Source: JANNYA01 sp031422315 (GTDB taxonomy: Bacteria; Pseudomonadota; Gammaproteobacteria; Xanthomonadales; SZUA-5). Taken from it: a DNA stretch of 64,000 nt. How positions within the stretch are numbered: the stretch's first letter is position 1; each line of letters opens with the position of its first letter. The stretch is taken from positions 1 through 64,000 of the forward strand of contig JANOQN010000076.1 in the NCBI GenBank assembly GCA_031422315.1, given 5' to 3'. The notes under the pieces are model-generated. The model was not told where the DNA came from. It saw only the letters and a list, made by a program, of their open reading frames with translations, and searched no databases. Below are positions 1 to 8,576 of the stretch, one piece after another. A program made the position numbers and the translations under genes.

Positions 1-1
1 G

Positions 2-238
2 CGAAGCCAATTGGAGCCGGTCAAAAAAGTCGTTCGTATGTTGCGTCGACACAAAACGGGGCTATTGAACTACATCACGCATCGCATAACGAACGCGACG
101 GCGGAGGGATTTAATTCGGCGATCCAAACCATCAAGGCCAATGCGCGCGGGTTTCGATCTTTCGAAAACTATCGCATCCGAATCTTGTTCTTTTGCGGAA
201 GGCTCGATCTCATGCCAGCCATTGGAAAATCACACTGA
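2..238 (+). mobile_element. ISL3-family transposase, 3' fragment
   Basis: The reading frame is open from base 2 and ends at a TGA at 236-238, so only the last part of the protein is in the window. The C-terminal signature of ISL3-type DDE transposases is visible: 'NATAEGFNSAIQTIK', then 'ARGFRSFENYRIRILFFCG'. In this family the Asn/Glu-containing motif belongs to the catalytic core (pfam01610). No terminal inverted repeat is seen after the stop; homology to an unrelated ABC transporter gene begins about 12 bases later, so the right end of the element seems to be lost. Whether the upstream part is intact cannot be seen. The element marks the left edge of the defence island. Confidence 0.82.
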
Positions 239-249
239 AATGTGCGAAT

Positions 250-429
250 GACCTGATTTTTATCAGCCACGAACTGAGCGTGATTCGCTTCATGGCCGAT
301 CAACAGCTGATTTTGGGCGATGGCTTAGCGGTTTAACAGTGCGTAAGCGATGCCATATTCGCGAATCCGCAGCATGCACTGACCAGGCGCTTGCTGGATC
401 TAGTGCCGCGTGGGCCGGTGGTTAGATAG
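250..429 (+). pseudogene. Remnant of oligopeptide-type ABC transporter ATPase (YejF/OppF-like C-terminus)
   Basis: Frame 1 reads 'DLIFISHELSVIRFMADQ', a stop codon TAA at 334-336, then 'DAIFANPQHALTRRLLDLVP' and a TAG at 427-429. This is the H-loop (FISHxLSVIRxMxD) and the typical C-terminal tail (FxxPQHxxTRxLL) of peptide-importer ATPases such as OppF, DppF and YejF. Everything upstream of the H-loop (Walker A, signature, Walker B) is missing, replaced by the ISL3 fragment, and the remaining tail has an in-frame stop. It is therefore a dead fragment. The identification rests on motif reading by eye; the exact subfamily is uncertain. Confidence 0.72.
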
Positions 430-507
430 TTGGATAAATGCTGGCAAAGGAGAGCGCGGGTAGTCTCACGCCCGCTTTGATGCACTAATTTTGCGGAGTG
501 GGCTGGG

Positions 508-535
508 TATACTCAACACTTACTAATTAGAAAGG
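508..535 (+). promoter_or_regulatory. Candidate -10 box and ribosome binding site of drmD
   Basis: TATACT at 508-513 matches a sigma-70 -10 hexamer and lies 32 bases before the drmD start. No good -35 box is seen at the usual 16-18 base spacing. GAAAGG at 530-535 is a reasonable ribosome binding site. This is the only obvious promoter-like signal before the DISARM genes, whose short gaps suggest co-transcription. It is assigned from the + strand only and is weak. Confidence 0.35.
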
Positions 536-545
536 CCCAAACTCA

Positions 546-3500
546 ATGCAAACAGCGCTGCGAATAGGCCAGACGGTGCGAGTCCGCACGCGGACTTGGT
601 TAGTTGAAAATCTAGAGCCCGTTGAGAACCCGCAGATCGCTCAGCTTGCTTGTATTGATGATGATGCCCAAGGCCAGCGACTGCAAGTGCTTTGGGACAA
701 TGAGCTTGACGCTAAAATACTTGATCAAGCGGCCTGGTCACAGATTGGTGCGCGCGGTTTTGATAGCCCAGAACGATTTGGCGCGTACTTGCGCACGCTG
801 CGCTGGAGCTGCGTGACCGCAACTGACCCAGGTTTGTTTCAATCGCCTTTTCGCGCGGGCATCAAGCTTGAGAGCTACCAGCTAGCGCCGCTTGCTAAGG
901 CGCTCAAGCTGCCGCGGGTGAATCTGTTTATTGCAGACGATGTGGGTTTGGGTAAAACCATCGAAGCGGGATTGATCGCCTCCGAGTTGCTTTTGCGACG
1001 GCGGGTGCGGGAAATTATCGTCAGCTGCCCGCCTTCCATGTTGATGCAGTGGCAAGAAGAAATGGAAGCGCGTTTTGGCCTGCGTTTTGAGATATTTGAT
1101 CGCGCTTATGTTGAAAAAATTCGCCGTGAACGCGGATTTAGTGCAAACCCTTGGACTAGCTATCCGCGCTTTCTCATTTCACATCGCCTGTTGATTGACG
1201 AAGATTACGCCGCGCCGCTGCGAGATTGGCTTTCCCAGGGCGCCAACGTGAGCGCCACTGGTGCTAAGGCGCTGCGCCCTGGCAGCCTGCTGATTTTGGA
1301 TGAGGCGCATCACGCGGCGCCTTCGTCAAGCGCGAAGTACGCCATCGATTCCAAGCTGACGCGCGCAATGCGCGATTTGGCCGGGCGTTTTGAACATCGA
1401 TTGTTTTTGTCGGCCACACCGCACAACGGGCACAGCAACAGCTTTAGCGCATTGATGGAATTGCTTGATCCTTATCGCTTCACGCGCGGAATCGCCATAA
1501 CCAAAGCGAATTTAGAAGCCGTCATGATTCGGCGTTTGAAGGAAGACCTGCGACAAATCAATGGCGGCTTTCCGGAGCGCGTTGTGGTGCAAGTAGACTT
1601 GACCGTGCCGCAGGATGCGCCCGAGCTGGTTTTGGCTGATCTGCTGCAGCGCTATCGCACGCTGCGTTTGCAAGCTGCCGAGGGCATCAGCAAACGCAAG
1701 CAAGCTGAGCTGATGCTGTTGATGTCGGGCTTGCAGCAGCGCCTACTTTCTTCAATCGACGCCTTTGCTCGGACGCTAAAAGTGCACCGAAAAGGCATTG
1801 AGACACGCGCATCCGCGCAAATCGCGCCAAGCTCGGTAGCACCCGCAGCGCTCTATCTCGACACCGAGTTGCTCAGCGGCCAGTTCGATCCTGACGACGA
1901 GCGCACGCAGCAAGATGTGGAAGAACAATCTGCGCAGTTTGATGCCGCGATGGCGCAAAGTAGTGCGCAAACTGCAGAATCAGTTGACCAACAGGCGCTG
2001 GCTTTGCTTCAGCAAATGACTGACGTTGCAGAATCTGCCCGCCACCATGCCGACGCGCGCGTGCTGCACCTGTTGAGTTGGCTACAGCAGCATTGCTGTG
2101 CGGGCATAACCTTGCCTGGCGAACCCAAGACTGATGTGCAAGCTTGGCAAGATCGCCGAGTGCTCATCTTTACCGAATACGAAGATACCCAGCGCTATTT
2201 GGTGCAGCAGCTGCGCGCGGCTTGCGCTCACACTGAACGCGCTGAAGCACGTGTTAAAGTATTTCACGGCCCCACACCGCTCGCCACGCGCGAGCAGCTC
2301 AAGCGCGCCTTCAATGCGCCGCCCAAGGATGATCCGCTGCGTATTTTGGTGTGCACCGACGCCGCGCGTGAAGGCTTAAACCTGCAAGCGTTTTGCGCTG
2401 ATTTATTTCATTTCGACCTGCCCTGGAACCCCAGCCGAATGGAGCAGCGCAATGGCCGTATTGATCGCAAGTTGCAGCCCGCCGAAAAAGTCTATTGCCA
2501 TTATTTTGTCTATCCACAGCGCGCTGAGGATCGGGTATTGCAGGCTTTAGTACGCAAGACTCAATCAGTACGCATTGAACTTGGCAGTGCGGCGCAAGTG
2601 ATCGAATCGCGATTGACGGATATGCTGAGTAACGGCATCGAAGCGCGCAGTGCCGAGCAGCTGGTCGATGCCATAGCTAACCTGAAAAGTGACCTGCGCA
2701 CGCAAACCGCGGCGGAAGAATTAGCGCAATCCCAAATTCAAGCTGAGGCACGCGTGGATGCGTTGCGAGTGCAAATGGACAGCATGCGTTCGGCGCTGGG
2801 CAAAGCCAAAAAGGCGATTGGTTTGGAGCAGCATCAGCTGCGCGATGTGCTGGGCCACGCGCTGGAGCTTGCAGGCGCCAAACCCTTGCGCGCGTTGGAT
2901 TCAATTAAAGGTGCACCGCAGCGTTTTGAGCTAACCGATTTTGAACACACCTTCGGCGCTGACCCCAGCTGGACCCAAACGCTTGCAAGCCTGCGCGCGC
3001 GCCCAGCTGAATCGGTTGATAGCCAGCCCACTGGTCGGTTTGCTCCGCTGACGCCGGTGCGCCCGGTGGTTTTGGAAGCGCCCGAGGGCGTGGATGATTC
3101 GGTGGTGCAGCTGCATTTGGAACATCGCGTAGTCAAACGATTGCTCGGGCGTTTTTTGGCGCAAGGTTTTGTCTACCACGACCTATCGCGCGCCGTGCTG
3201 GCGCAAAGCAGCGATCCAATTCCGCGCGTGGTGTTATTGGGCCGACTTTCGCTGTTTGGAGCGGGCGCCACGCGCTTGCATGAGGAGTTAATTGTAGTAA
3301 CTGCGCGCTGGAGTGATTCAGCCACGCGCACCGGCGCGTTGCAACCCTTTGGGCGTGATGGTGAAACTTCTACGCTGGAATTACTGGAACGCGCGGTGGA
3401 TGAAGCGGGCCGGCGCAGCATCGCAGCACCGGTGCAGCAGCGCATTCAAAACACCTTGTCGCTAGATTTAGCACAGCTGCTGCCGCACTTGCAGCAGCGC

Positions 3501-3821
3501 GCTGAAACTGCGCAAGCTGATGCAGCGCAACTGCTGAATCAGCGCGGCGAACAAGAAGGGCAAGCGCTGGTGAAAACGCTCGAAGCCCAGCGTAAGCGCG
3601 TGATCGAGCAGTCCAAAGTGCAGGTGCAGCTCAATTTATTTGAATTTTCTGAGGTTGAAAAGGGCCAGCTGGATGCTGATCGGCGCTACTGGGAGCGCTG
3701 GCTGATCCAGGCTGATGAAGATTTGCAGCTAGAACCCGAACGCATTCGCGGGTTTTATCGCGTGCAGACGCACCGGATAGAGCCGCTGGGTATTGCCTAT
3801 TTATGGCCGGTGACAGGTTGA
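546..3821 (+). CDS. drmD: DISARM SNF2-like helicase DrmD
   Basis: A 1091-residue SNF2/DEAH-type helicase. An N-terminal region of about 100 residues precedes the first RecA-like domain. Walker A is 'DDVGLGKTIEAGL' (GKT near residues 136-138), motif II is 'LILDEAHHA' (DEAH 252-255) and motif III is 'LFLSATPHNGH' (SAT 289-291). The second RecA domain has 'RVLIFTEYEDTQRYL', 'CTDAAREGLNLQAF' and the arginine-finger motif 'WNPSRMEQRNGRIDR' near residues 600-645. In DISARM, DrmD is the helicase that defines class 1 systems. It starts the operon, with drmMI beginning 4 bases after its stop. The family also resembles helicases of other defence systems (DpdE, HepA-like), but the following methylase-drmA-drmB order fixes the assignment. 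Confidence 0.9.
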   Translation: MQTALRIGQTVRVRTRTWLVENLEPVENPQIAQLACIDDDAQGQRLQVLWDNELDAKILDQAAWSQIGARGFDSPERFGAYLRTLRWSCVTATDPGLFQSPFRAGIKLESYQLAPLAKALKLPRVNLFIADDVGLGKTIEAGLIASELLLRRRVREIIVSCPPSMLMQWQEEMEARFGLRFEIFDRAYVEKIRRERGFSANPWTSYPRFLISHRLLIDEDYAAPLRDWLSQGANVSATGAKALRPGSLLILDEAHHAAPSSSAKYAIDSKLTRAMRDLAGRFEHRLFLSATPHNGHSNSFSALMELLDPYRFTRGIAITKANLEAVMIRRLKEDLRQINGGFPERVVVQVDLTVPQDAPELVLADLLQRYRTLRLQAAEGISKRKQAELMLLMSGLQQRLLSSIDAFARTLKVHRKGIETRASAQIAPSSVAPAALYLDTELLSGQFDPDDERTQQDVEEQSAQFDAAMAQSSAQTAESVDQQALALLQQMTDVAESARHHADARVLHLLSWLQQHCCAGITLPGEPKTDVQAWQDRRVLIFTEYEDTQRYLVQQLRAACAHTERAEARVKVFHGPTPLATREQLKRAFNAPPKDDPLRILVCTDAAREGLNLQAFCADLFHFDLPWNPSRMEQRNGRIDRKLQPAEKVYCHYFVYPQRAEDRVLQALVRKTQSVRIELGSAAQVIESRLTDMLSNGIEARSAEQLVDAIANLKSDLRTQTAAEELAQSQIQAEARVDALRVQMDSMRSALGKAKKAIGLEQHQLRDVLGHALELAGAKPLRALDSIKGAPQRFELTDFEHTFGADPSWTQTLASLRARPAESVDSQPTGRFAPLTPVRPVVLEAPEGVDDSVVQLHLEHRVVKRLLGRFLAQGFVYHDLSRAVLAQSSDPIPRVVLLGRLSLFGAGATRLHEELIVVTARWSDSATRTGALQPFGRDGETSTLELLERAVDEAGRRSIAAPVQQRIQNTLSLDLAQLLPHLQQRAETAQADAAQLLNQRGEQEGQALVKTLEAQRKRVIEQSKVQVQLNLFEFSEVEKGQLDADRRYWERWLIQADEDLQLEPERIRGFYRVQTHRIEPLGIAYLWPVTG

Positions 3822-3825
3822 TCCC

Positions 3826-6800
3826 ATGAGCCAAGATTCCGCGATTGCCAATCACCAAAAATGGCTCGGCTTTCTACAGCCCGAGGGTTTAGTTGTTTCT
3901 GCCGCTGCACTGTCTGATGCGGGCGTGCTGGTAGAGTTGGACAATGCCGCGCAGCAGCGCGAGTTTTTAGCGCATGTGATCGACACCGCTCAGGGCGCGC
4001 CAACGTTTACCGCATTGCCTGAGCTATTCAGCAGCTTCCTAGGTTGGCCGGGGCAAGCGCTGCTGTGTGGCGCTGCCATAACCGACAATTACCGCGTGCC
4101 GATGCCCGAGTTTGGCGAAACGCTTGCCCCAGATTTCGTGCTGACCACGCTGCCAAGGCAAGGCGAAAACACGCAGCCGCAGCTGCTCATTCAAGAATTG
4201 CCCAGCGGTACTGACATGGATGCCCGCACGCTTAGCACCGGCTCGCACTGGTCGGCTTCCGCGAACCAGCGCATGGAGCGTTTGCTGCGTGAAACCCACG
4301 TTCCGATTGGTCTGCTGTGCAATGGTAGCGCGCTGCGGTTGATCTACTTGCCGCGCGGTGAAAACCCAGGCTCGATCACGTTTCCGATCAGCGCCATGCG
4401 CGAGCGCTCAGGGCGCGTAATCGTCTCGGCCTTGCATAGCTTGCTCGGCAGCGCCGCGCTATTCACTGCGCCAACGAGCGTTCAACTACCCAGCTTGCTC
4501 AAGGCCAGCCGCGATTACCAAGCGCGCGTGTCGGGCGAGCTTTCCGAGCAGGTTTTAGATGCCTTGTATGAGCTGGTTCGTGGCTTTCAGGCCGCCGATG
4601 CGCGCAGCAAGCAGCAGCTATTGGCGAGTGTGCTGGCGCGTGATCCACAAGAAATTTATCGCGGCCTATTAACAGTGCTGATGCGGCTGGTGTTTTTACT
4701 ATTCGCCGAAGATCGTGCCTTGTTGCCGCAAAGCGCGCTGTATTTCGAAAACTATTCCGTGCACGGCCTGTACGCCCGGCTGCGAAGCGAAGCCGAGCGC
4801 TATCCAGACACCATGGATCAACGCTTTGGCGGCTGGGCGCAGCTGCTGGTGCTGTTTAATCTGGTGCATCAGGGCTGCCGCTGGCCTGATTTGGCGATGC
4901 CCGCGCGGCGCGGCTATTTATTTGACCCCGCGCGCTTTGCTTTTTTGCAGGGAAGCGCAGAGCACGGTCTGCCGCTACTGGCCGATGGCGTGCTGCTGCG
5001 CGTATTGACCAAGCTGATCATGCTGGGTGGCGAAAAGCTGTCGTATCGCACGCTGGATGTGGAACAGATCGGCAGCGTGTATGAAACCATGATGGGATTT
5101 TCGCTGCTGCAGGCCAAAGGCCTGAGCGTGGCGCTGAAACCTGCCAAAGCCGGTGGTGCGCCCATTGCGATTGATTTGAGCGAACTATTGGCGAAGCCCG
5201 GCAAAGCGCGTGTCGATTGGTTGAAACAAGATGCCGATCAAAATCTGCCCGATGCCGCCGCGAAAGCCATCCAGCAAGCGAGCACGGTAGAAACGCTGCT
5301 CAGCGCGCTGGAAAAACGCATTGCTACGCGCGCCACGCCGGCGCCGATTGCACCCGGCGGCCTGCTGCTGCAGCCCAATGATGTGCGCCGCAAACAAGGT
5401 TCGCACTACACCCCGCGCGCGTTGACCGAGCCGGTGGTGCGCAGAACGCTGGCGCCGGTGCTGGAACAGCTGGGCGAAAATCCGACGCCCACACAGCTGT
5501 TAGCGCTAAAAGTGTGCGACCCAGCGATGGGCTCGGGCGCGTTTTTAGTGGAAGCCACGCGGCAGCTGGCCGATGCGTTGGTCAAAAGCTGGCACGCGCA
5601 AGGCCAATTGCCGGAAATTCCACCCGATGAAGATGAAGTGCTGCACGCGCGCCGCTTGGTGGCGCAGCGCTGTATTTACGGCGTGGATCGCAACCCCATG
5701 GCGGTGGATTTGGCCAAGCTATCGCTGTGGCTAGCCACGCTGGCAAAAGAGCATCCGTTTACCTTTTTAGATCACGCTTTTCGCGAAGGCGATGCGCTGG
5801 TGGGACTAACTCGTCGGCAAATTTTGGATTTCGACTGGTTGTTTGATCCAACTCCGTCAATAGGACTCGATGAAATGAATCGTCGCATCGAGGCTACTCT
5901 GCAATTCCGCTTAGATATCTTGAACGGGGGTGACGCACTTTCACCCGAAGCCAAAAAGGACAAGCTTGGGTTGGCCGAGCAAGAATTGGGGCAAGTACGC
6001 GACGCTGGTGATTTAGTGTTGAGTGCATTTTTTTCCAGCGATAACGCGAAAGCGCGAAAGCGGCGTCTGAAAGAGCTTCATGGATTAACGATGTTGGCGT
6101 TTCGCCCGGATTTTTTCCGGGCGCATGATCTACTCGATGTTGAGAACCACCTAGCAGATGCCCAGAAGTCTTTAGTGATTAAAAGCTTCCACTGGGAAAT
6201 TGAATTTCCCGAAGTATTTAGCGGCACCAGCGCGGGATTCGACGCCATCGTTGGTAATCCGCCGTTTGCCGGTAAAAACACGCTGATTAATGGCAACCGC
6301 AGCCATTATTTGGATTGGCTGCAGCAGCAACATGAGGAAGCGCACGGCAATGCCGATTTAGTCGCGCATTTTTTCCGCCGGGCGTTCAATCTGCTGCGCC
6401 CGAATGGCTGTTTGGGCTTAATCGCCACAAACACCTTGGCACAAGGCGACACGCGCAGCACTGGGCTGCGTTGGATTTGCACGAACGGTGGGCAGATTTA
6501 TCACGCCAAGCGCCGATACAAATGGCCAGGGCTTGCAGCGGTTATTGTTAGCCAAGTGCATATCCAGAGGGGCGAATGGCGGGCGCCCCGCACGCTGGAC
6601 GGCCGCATGGTGGATTTTATCAGCGCTTATTTATTCCATGCGGGTGGGCATGAAGATCCAGCCACGCTAGCCAGCAATGCGCAGCAAAGCTTTCAAGGCA
6701 GCGTTGTACTGGGCATGGGCTTTACCTTTGACGATACCGATAAAAAAGGCTTAGCAAGTCCGCTAAGTGAAATGCACCGGTTGATCGAAAAAGACCCACG

Positions 6801-7812
6801 CAATGCTGAGCGCATTTTTCCTTATCTGGGCGGCGAGGAAATCAATACTGACCCCGCGCACGCACACCATCGCTTCGTGATTAATTTTGGCGACATGCCG
6901 CTCAAACGCGACCCGGCGATTAACGCCAGCTGGAAAAATGCGGACGCAGACCAACGCAAAATCTGGCTGCGCAGTGGCTTAGTGCCGAGCGACTATTCAG
7001 AGCCCGTCGCGGCTGATTGGCCGGATTTATTGGCGATGGTGGAGGCTAAAGTTAAGCCGGAGCGCGATAAGTTAAGTGCGAACCCAGATGCATTGCGCCG
7101 GAAAAAATTTTGGTGGCATTTCGGTCGAAACACTCCCGCTCTTAACCGCGCCTGCGAGCGCCTGGAGCGAGTGATTGCGATTGGGCAAATTAGTGCAAGA
7201 TATGCCCTGACGAGCCTAACAACCGGCAAGGTATTTGACCAAAAGCTCATTGTCTTTACCGAAGCCAATTTTTTTGCCACGTTGCATAGTTCCGTGCATG
7301 AAGGGTGGGCCAAGTTTTTTGGTTCTACTTTGAAAGACGACTTTACTTACACGCCGACATCCTGCTTCGAAACCTTCCCCTTCCCCGAACCCAGCGCAGC
7401 GCTGGCGGACATCAGCGATCGCTATCTACATTTTCGCGCCGAATTAATGCTGCGCAATAACCAAGGTCTAACCCAAACCTACAATCGTTTTCACGACCCA
7501 CATGAGTTTGACCCCGCCATTGCGCAGCTGCGCGCGCTGCATGCAGAGATGGACAGCGCGGTACTGGATGCGTACGGCTGGCAGGATGTGCAACCGGTGC
7601 CAGAATTTTTGCTGGACTATGACGACGATGCAGACGAGCCCAGTAATAAGCGCAAAAAACCCTATCGGCTCCGCTGGCCCGATGCCCAGCGCGATGAGGT
7701 TTTGGCGCGGCTGCTGGCGCTGAACGGGGAACGCTATCAGGCTGAGCTGCGCGCAGGTAAACACAGCGGCCGCGGCAATCGCCGAACGTTGGAAAGCGAT
7801 GACGATAGCTAA
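3826..7812 (+). CDS. drmMI: DISARM N6-adenine methyltransferase DrmMI
   Basis: A 1328-residue Eco57I/PglX-like adenine methylase. 'QGSHYTPRALTEPVV' near residue 525 is the usual start of the methylase core. Motif I, binding S-adenosylmethionine, is 'CDPAMGSGAFLVE' (about 564-576). Motif IV is 'FDAIVGNPPFAGKN', with NPPF near residue 810, typical of N6-adenine methylation. The last 500 residues, ending in 'TSCFETFPFPEP', would carry target recognition. In class 1 DISARM this enzyme marks self DNA. It is longer than Eco57I methylases and similar in size to BREX PglX, but no BREX genes (pglZ, brxC) are nearby. It ends 76 bases before the vapB start. Confidence 0.9.
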   Translation: MSQDSAIANHQKWLGFLQPEGLVVSAAALSDAGVLVELDNAAQQREFLAHVIDTAQGAPTFTALPELFSSFLGWPGQALLCGAAITDNYRVPMPEFGETLAPDFVLTTLPRQGENTQPQLLIQELPSGTDMDARTLSTGSHWSASANQRMERLLRETHVPIGLLCNGSALRLIYLPRGENPGSITFPISAMRERSGRVIVSALHSLLGSAALFTAPTSVQLPSLLKASRDYQARVSGELSEQVLDALYELVRGFQAADARSKQQLLASVLARDPQEIYRGLLTVLMRLVFLLFAEDRALLPQSALYFENYSVHGLYARLRSEAERYPDTMDQRFGGWAQLLVLFNLVHQGCRWPDLAMPARRGYLFDPARFAFLQGSAEHGLPLLADGVLLRVLTKLIMLGGEKLSYRTLDVEQIGSVYETMMGFSLLQAKGLSVALKPAKAGGAPIAIDLSELLAKPGKARVDWLKQDADQNLPDAAAKAIQQASTVETLLSALEKRIATRATPAPIAPGGLLLQPNDVRRKQGSHYTPRALTEPVVRRTLAPVLEQLGENPTPTQLLALKVCDPAMGSGAFLVEATRQLADALVKSWHAQGQLPEIPPDEDEVLHARRLVAQRCIYGVDRNPMAVDLAKLSLWLATLAKEHPFTFLDHAFREGDALVGLTRRQILDFDWLFDPTPSIGLDEMNRRIEATLQFRLDILNGGDALSPEAKKDKLGLAEQELGQVRDAGDLVLSAFFSSDNAKARKRRLKELHGLTMLAFRPDFFRAHDLLDVENHLADAQKSLVIKSFHWEIEFPEVFSGTSAGFDAIVGNPPFAGKNTLINGNRSHYLDWLQQQHEEAHGNADLVAHFFRRAFNLLRPNGCLGLIATNTLAQGDTRSTGLRWICTNGGQIYHAKRRYKWPGLAAVIVSQVHIQRGEWRAPRTLDGRMVDFISAYLFHAGGHEDPATLASNAQQSFQGSVVLGMGFTFDDTDKKGLASPLSEMHRLIEKDPRNAERIFPYLGGEEINTDPAHAHHRFVINFGDMPLKRDPAINASWKNADADQRKIWLRSGLVPSDYSEPVAADWPDLLAMVEAKVKPERDKLSANPDALRRKKFWWHFGRNTPALNRACERLERVIAIGQISARYALTSLTTGKVFDQKLIVFTEANFFATLHSSVHEGWAKFFGSTLKDDFTYTPTSCFETFPFPEPSAALADISDRYLHFRAELMLRNNQGLTQTYNRFHDPHEFDPAIAQLRALHAEMDSAVLDAYGWQDVQPVPEFLLDYDDDADEPSNKRKKPYRLRWPDAQRDEVLARLLALNGERYQAELRAGKHSGRGNRRTLESDDDS

Positions 7813-7828
7813 GCTTGGCTGCGGAATG

Positions 7829-7852
7829 TGATGCGAAAACATCATTTTGATG
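7829..7852 (+). promoter_or_regulatory. Candidate operator of the CopG/PIN toxin-antitoxin pair
   Basis: In the gap before the antitoxin gene, TGATG (7829-7833), CATCA (7840-7844) and TGATG (7848-7852) form alternating inverted repeats. CATCA-TTT-TGATG is a 5-bp palindrome with a 3-base spacer. Ribbon-helix-helix antitoxins usually bind such short repeats and repress their own operon. A TACAGT at 7854-7859 could be a -10 box. GGAG at 7876-7879, nine bases before the ATG at 7889, is the ribosome binding site. An own promoter here would let the pair act as a separate unit inside DISARM. Binding is inferred. Confidence 0.4.
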
Positions 7853-7888
7853 CTACAGTGTCAAACACGAAGGCCGGAGCAAAAACCC

Positions 7889-8119
7889 ATGCGAACCACG
7901 CTGAACTTAGAGGAAGACGCCTATTTGGCGGCAAGCCAACACGCCAAGCGCCTCGGAATTTCGCTGGGCGCTGCGATTTCCCGAATGATCCGTGAGTCGC
8001 GCATGCTGCCGATCACCGCTCAGCTTAGCCCGCGCGGCCGTTTTGCACTGCTGCCAGTACGCGATGAAGTCATCACCGTCGAACACGTGCGCGAGCTGAT
8101 GGAACGTGAGGGCATTTGA
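7889..8119 (+). CDS. Ribbon-helix-helix (CopG-like) antitoxin
   Basis: A protein of 76 residues starting 'MRTTLNLEEDAYLAASQHA', the short N-terminal beta strand plus helix pattern of ribbon-helix-helix antitoxins, followed by 'GISLGAAISRMIRES' as the second helix. The C-terminal tail would wrap the toxin. A longer ORF begins at 7847, but the ATG at 7889 has a GGAG nine bases upstream and gives the family's usual N-terminus. Its TGA overlaps the toxin ATG by one base (TGATG), the usual translational coupling. It lies between drmMI and drmA, where class 1 DISARM has no gene. Confidence 0.82.
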   Translation: MRTTLNLEEDAYLAASQHAKRLGISLGAAISRMIRESRMLPITAQLSPRGRFALLPVRDEVITVEHVRELMEREGI

Positions 8120-8547
8120 TGCGCTTGCTGCTGGACGTGAACGTGTGGATCGCGCTATTTGATGAAGCGCATGTGTTTGCCAGCCAAGCGGCTGCCTTGC
8201 TCGATACGCCCGGCATCCAGATCGCAACCTGCCCGCTGGTGGAAAATGGTGTAATTCGCGTGCTGAATTTACCGGCTTATGGGCGTATCGGCCCGGTCGG
8301 TTTTGAGCGCGTGCGCGCACAGCTCAAACGGGTTTGCGCGGAACTTGATCATGAATTTTGGGCGGATGACATCAGCCTAAGGGATGATATCGTCGATTTC
8401 GCACGGATCACTGGCCACAATCAAATCACCGATGCTTATTTGCTAGCGTTAGCGGTGAAGCACGGCGGGGCGCTCGCCAGCTTTGATCAGGGCGTGGCCT
8501 TGTCTGCCGTGAAGGGCGCGAACATCAAGCATTTACACCGGCTATAG
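8119..8547 (+). CDS. PIN-domain ribonuclease toxin (VapC-like)
   Basis: A 142-residue PIN-domain protein. Acidic metal-binding positions are visible: 'MRLLLDVNVWIALF' (Asp6), 'CPLVENGVIRV' (Glu), 'ITDAYLLALA' (Asp) and 'SFDQG' (Asp). PIN toxins cut RNA, often tRNA or rRNA, and are held inactive by the antitoxin encoded just upstream. A TTG at 8116 could extend it by one residue, but the ATG at 8119 fits better. drmA starts 29 bases after its stop, with its own ribosome binding site, so readthrough from this pair into drmA is possible. Confidence 0.85.
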   Translation: MRLLLDVNVWIALFDEAHVFASQAAALLDTPGIQIATCPLVENGVIRVLNLPAYGRIGPVGFERVRAQLKRVCAELDHEFWADDISLRDDIVDFARITGHNQITDAYLLALAVKHGGALASFDQGVALSAVKGANIKHLHRL

Positions 8548-8576
8548 CGTGCCACAACGATTCAGGGAGCCACTCA

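Noticed and set aside
3826..7812. BREX system, because the methylase resembles PglX
   Set aside because: No pglZ, brxC or brxA/B is present, and the methylase is followed by drmA and drmB.
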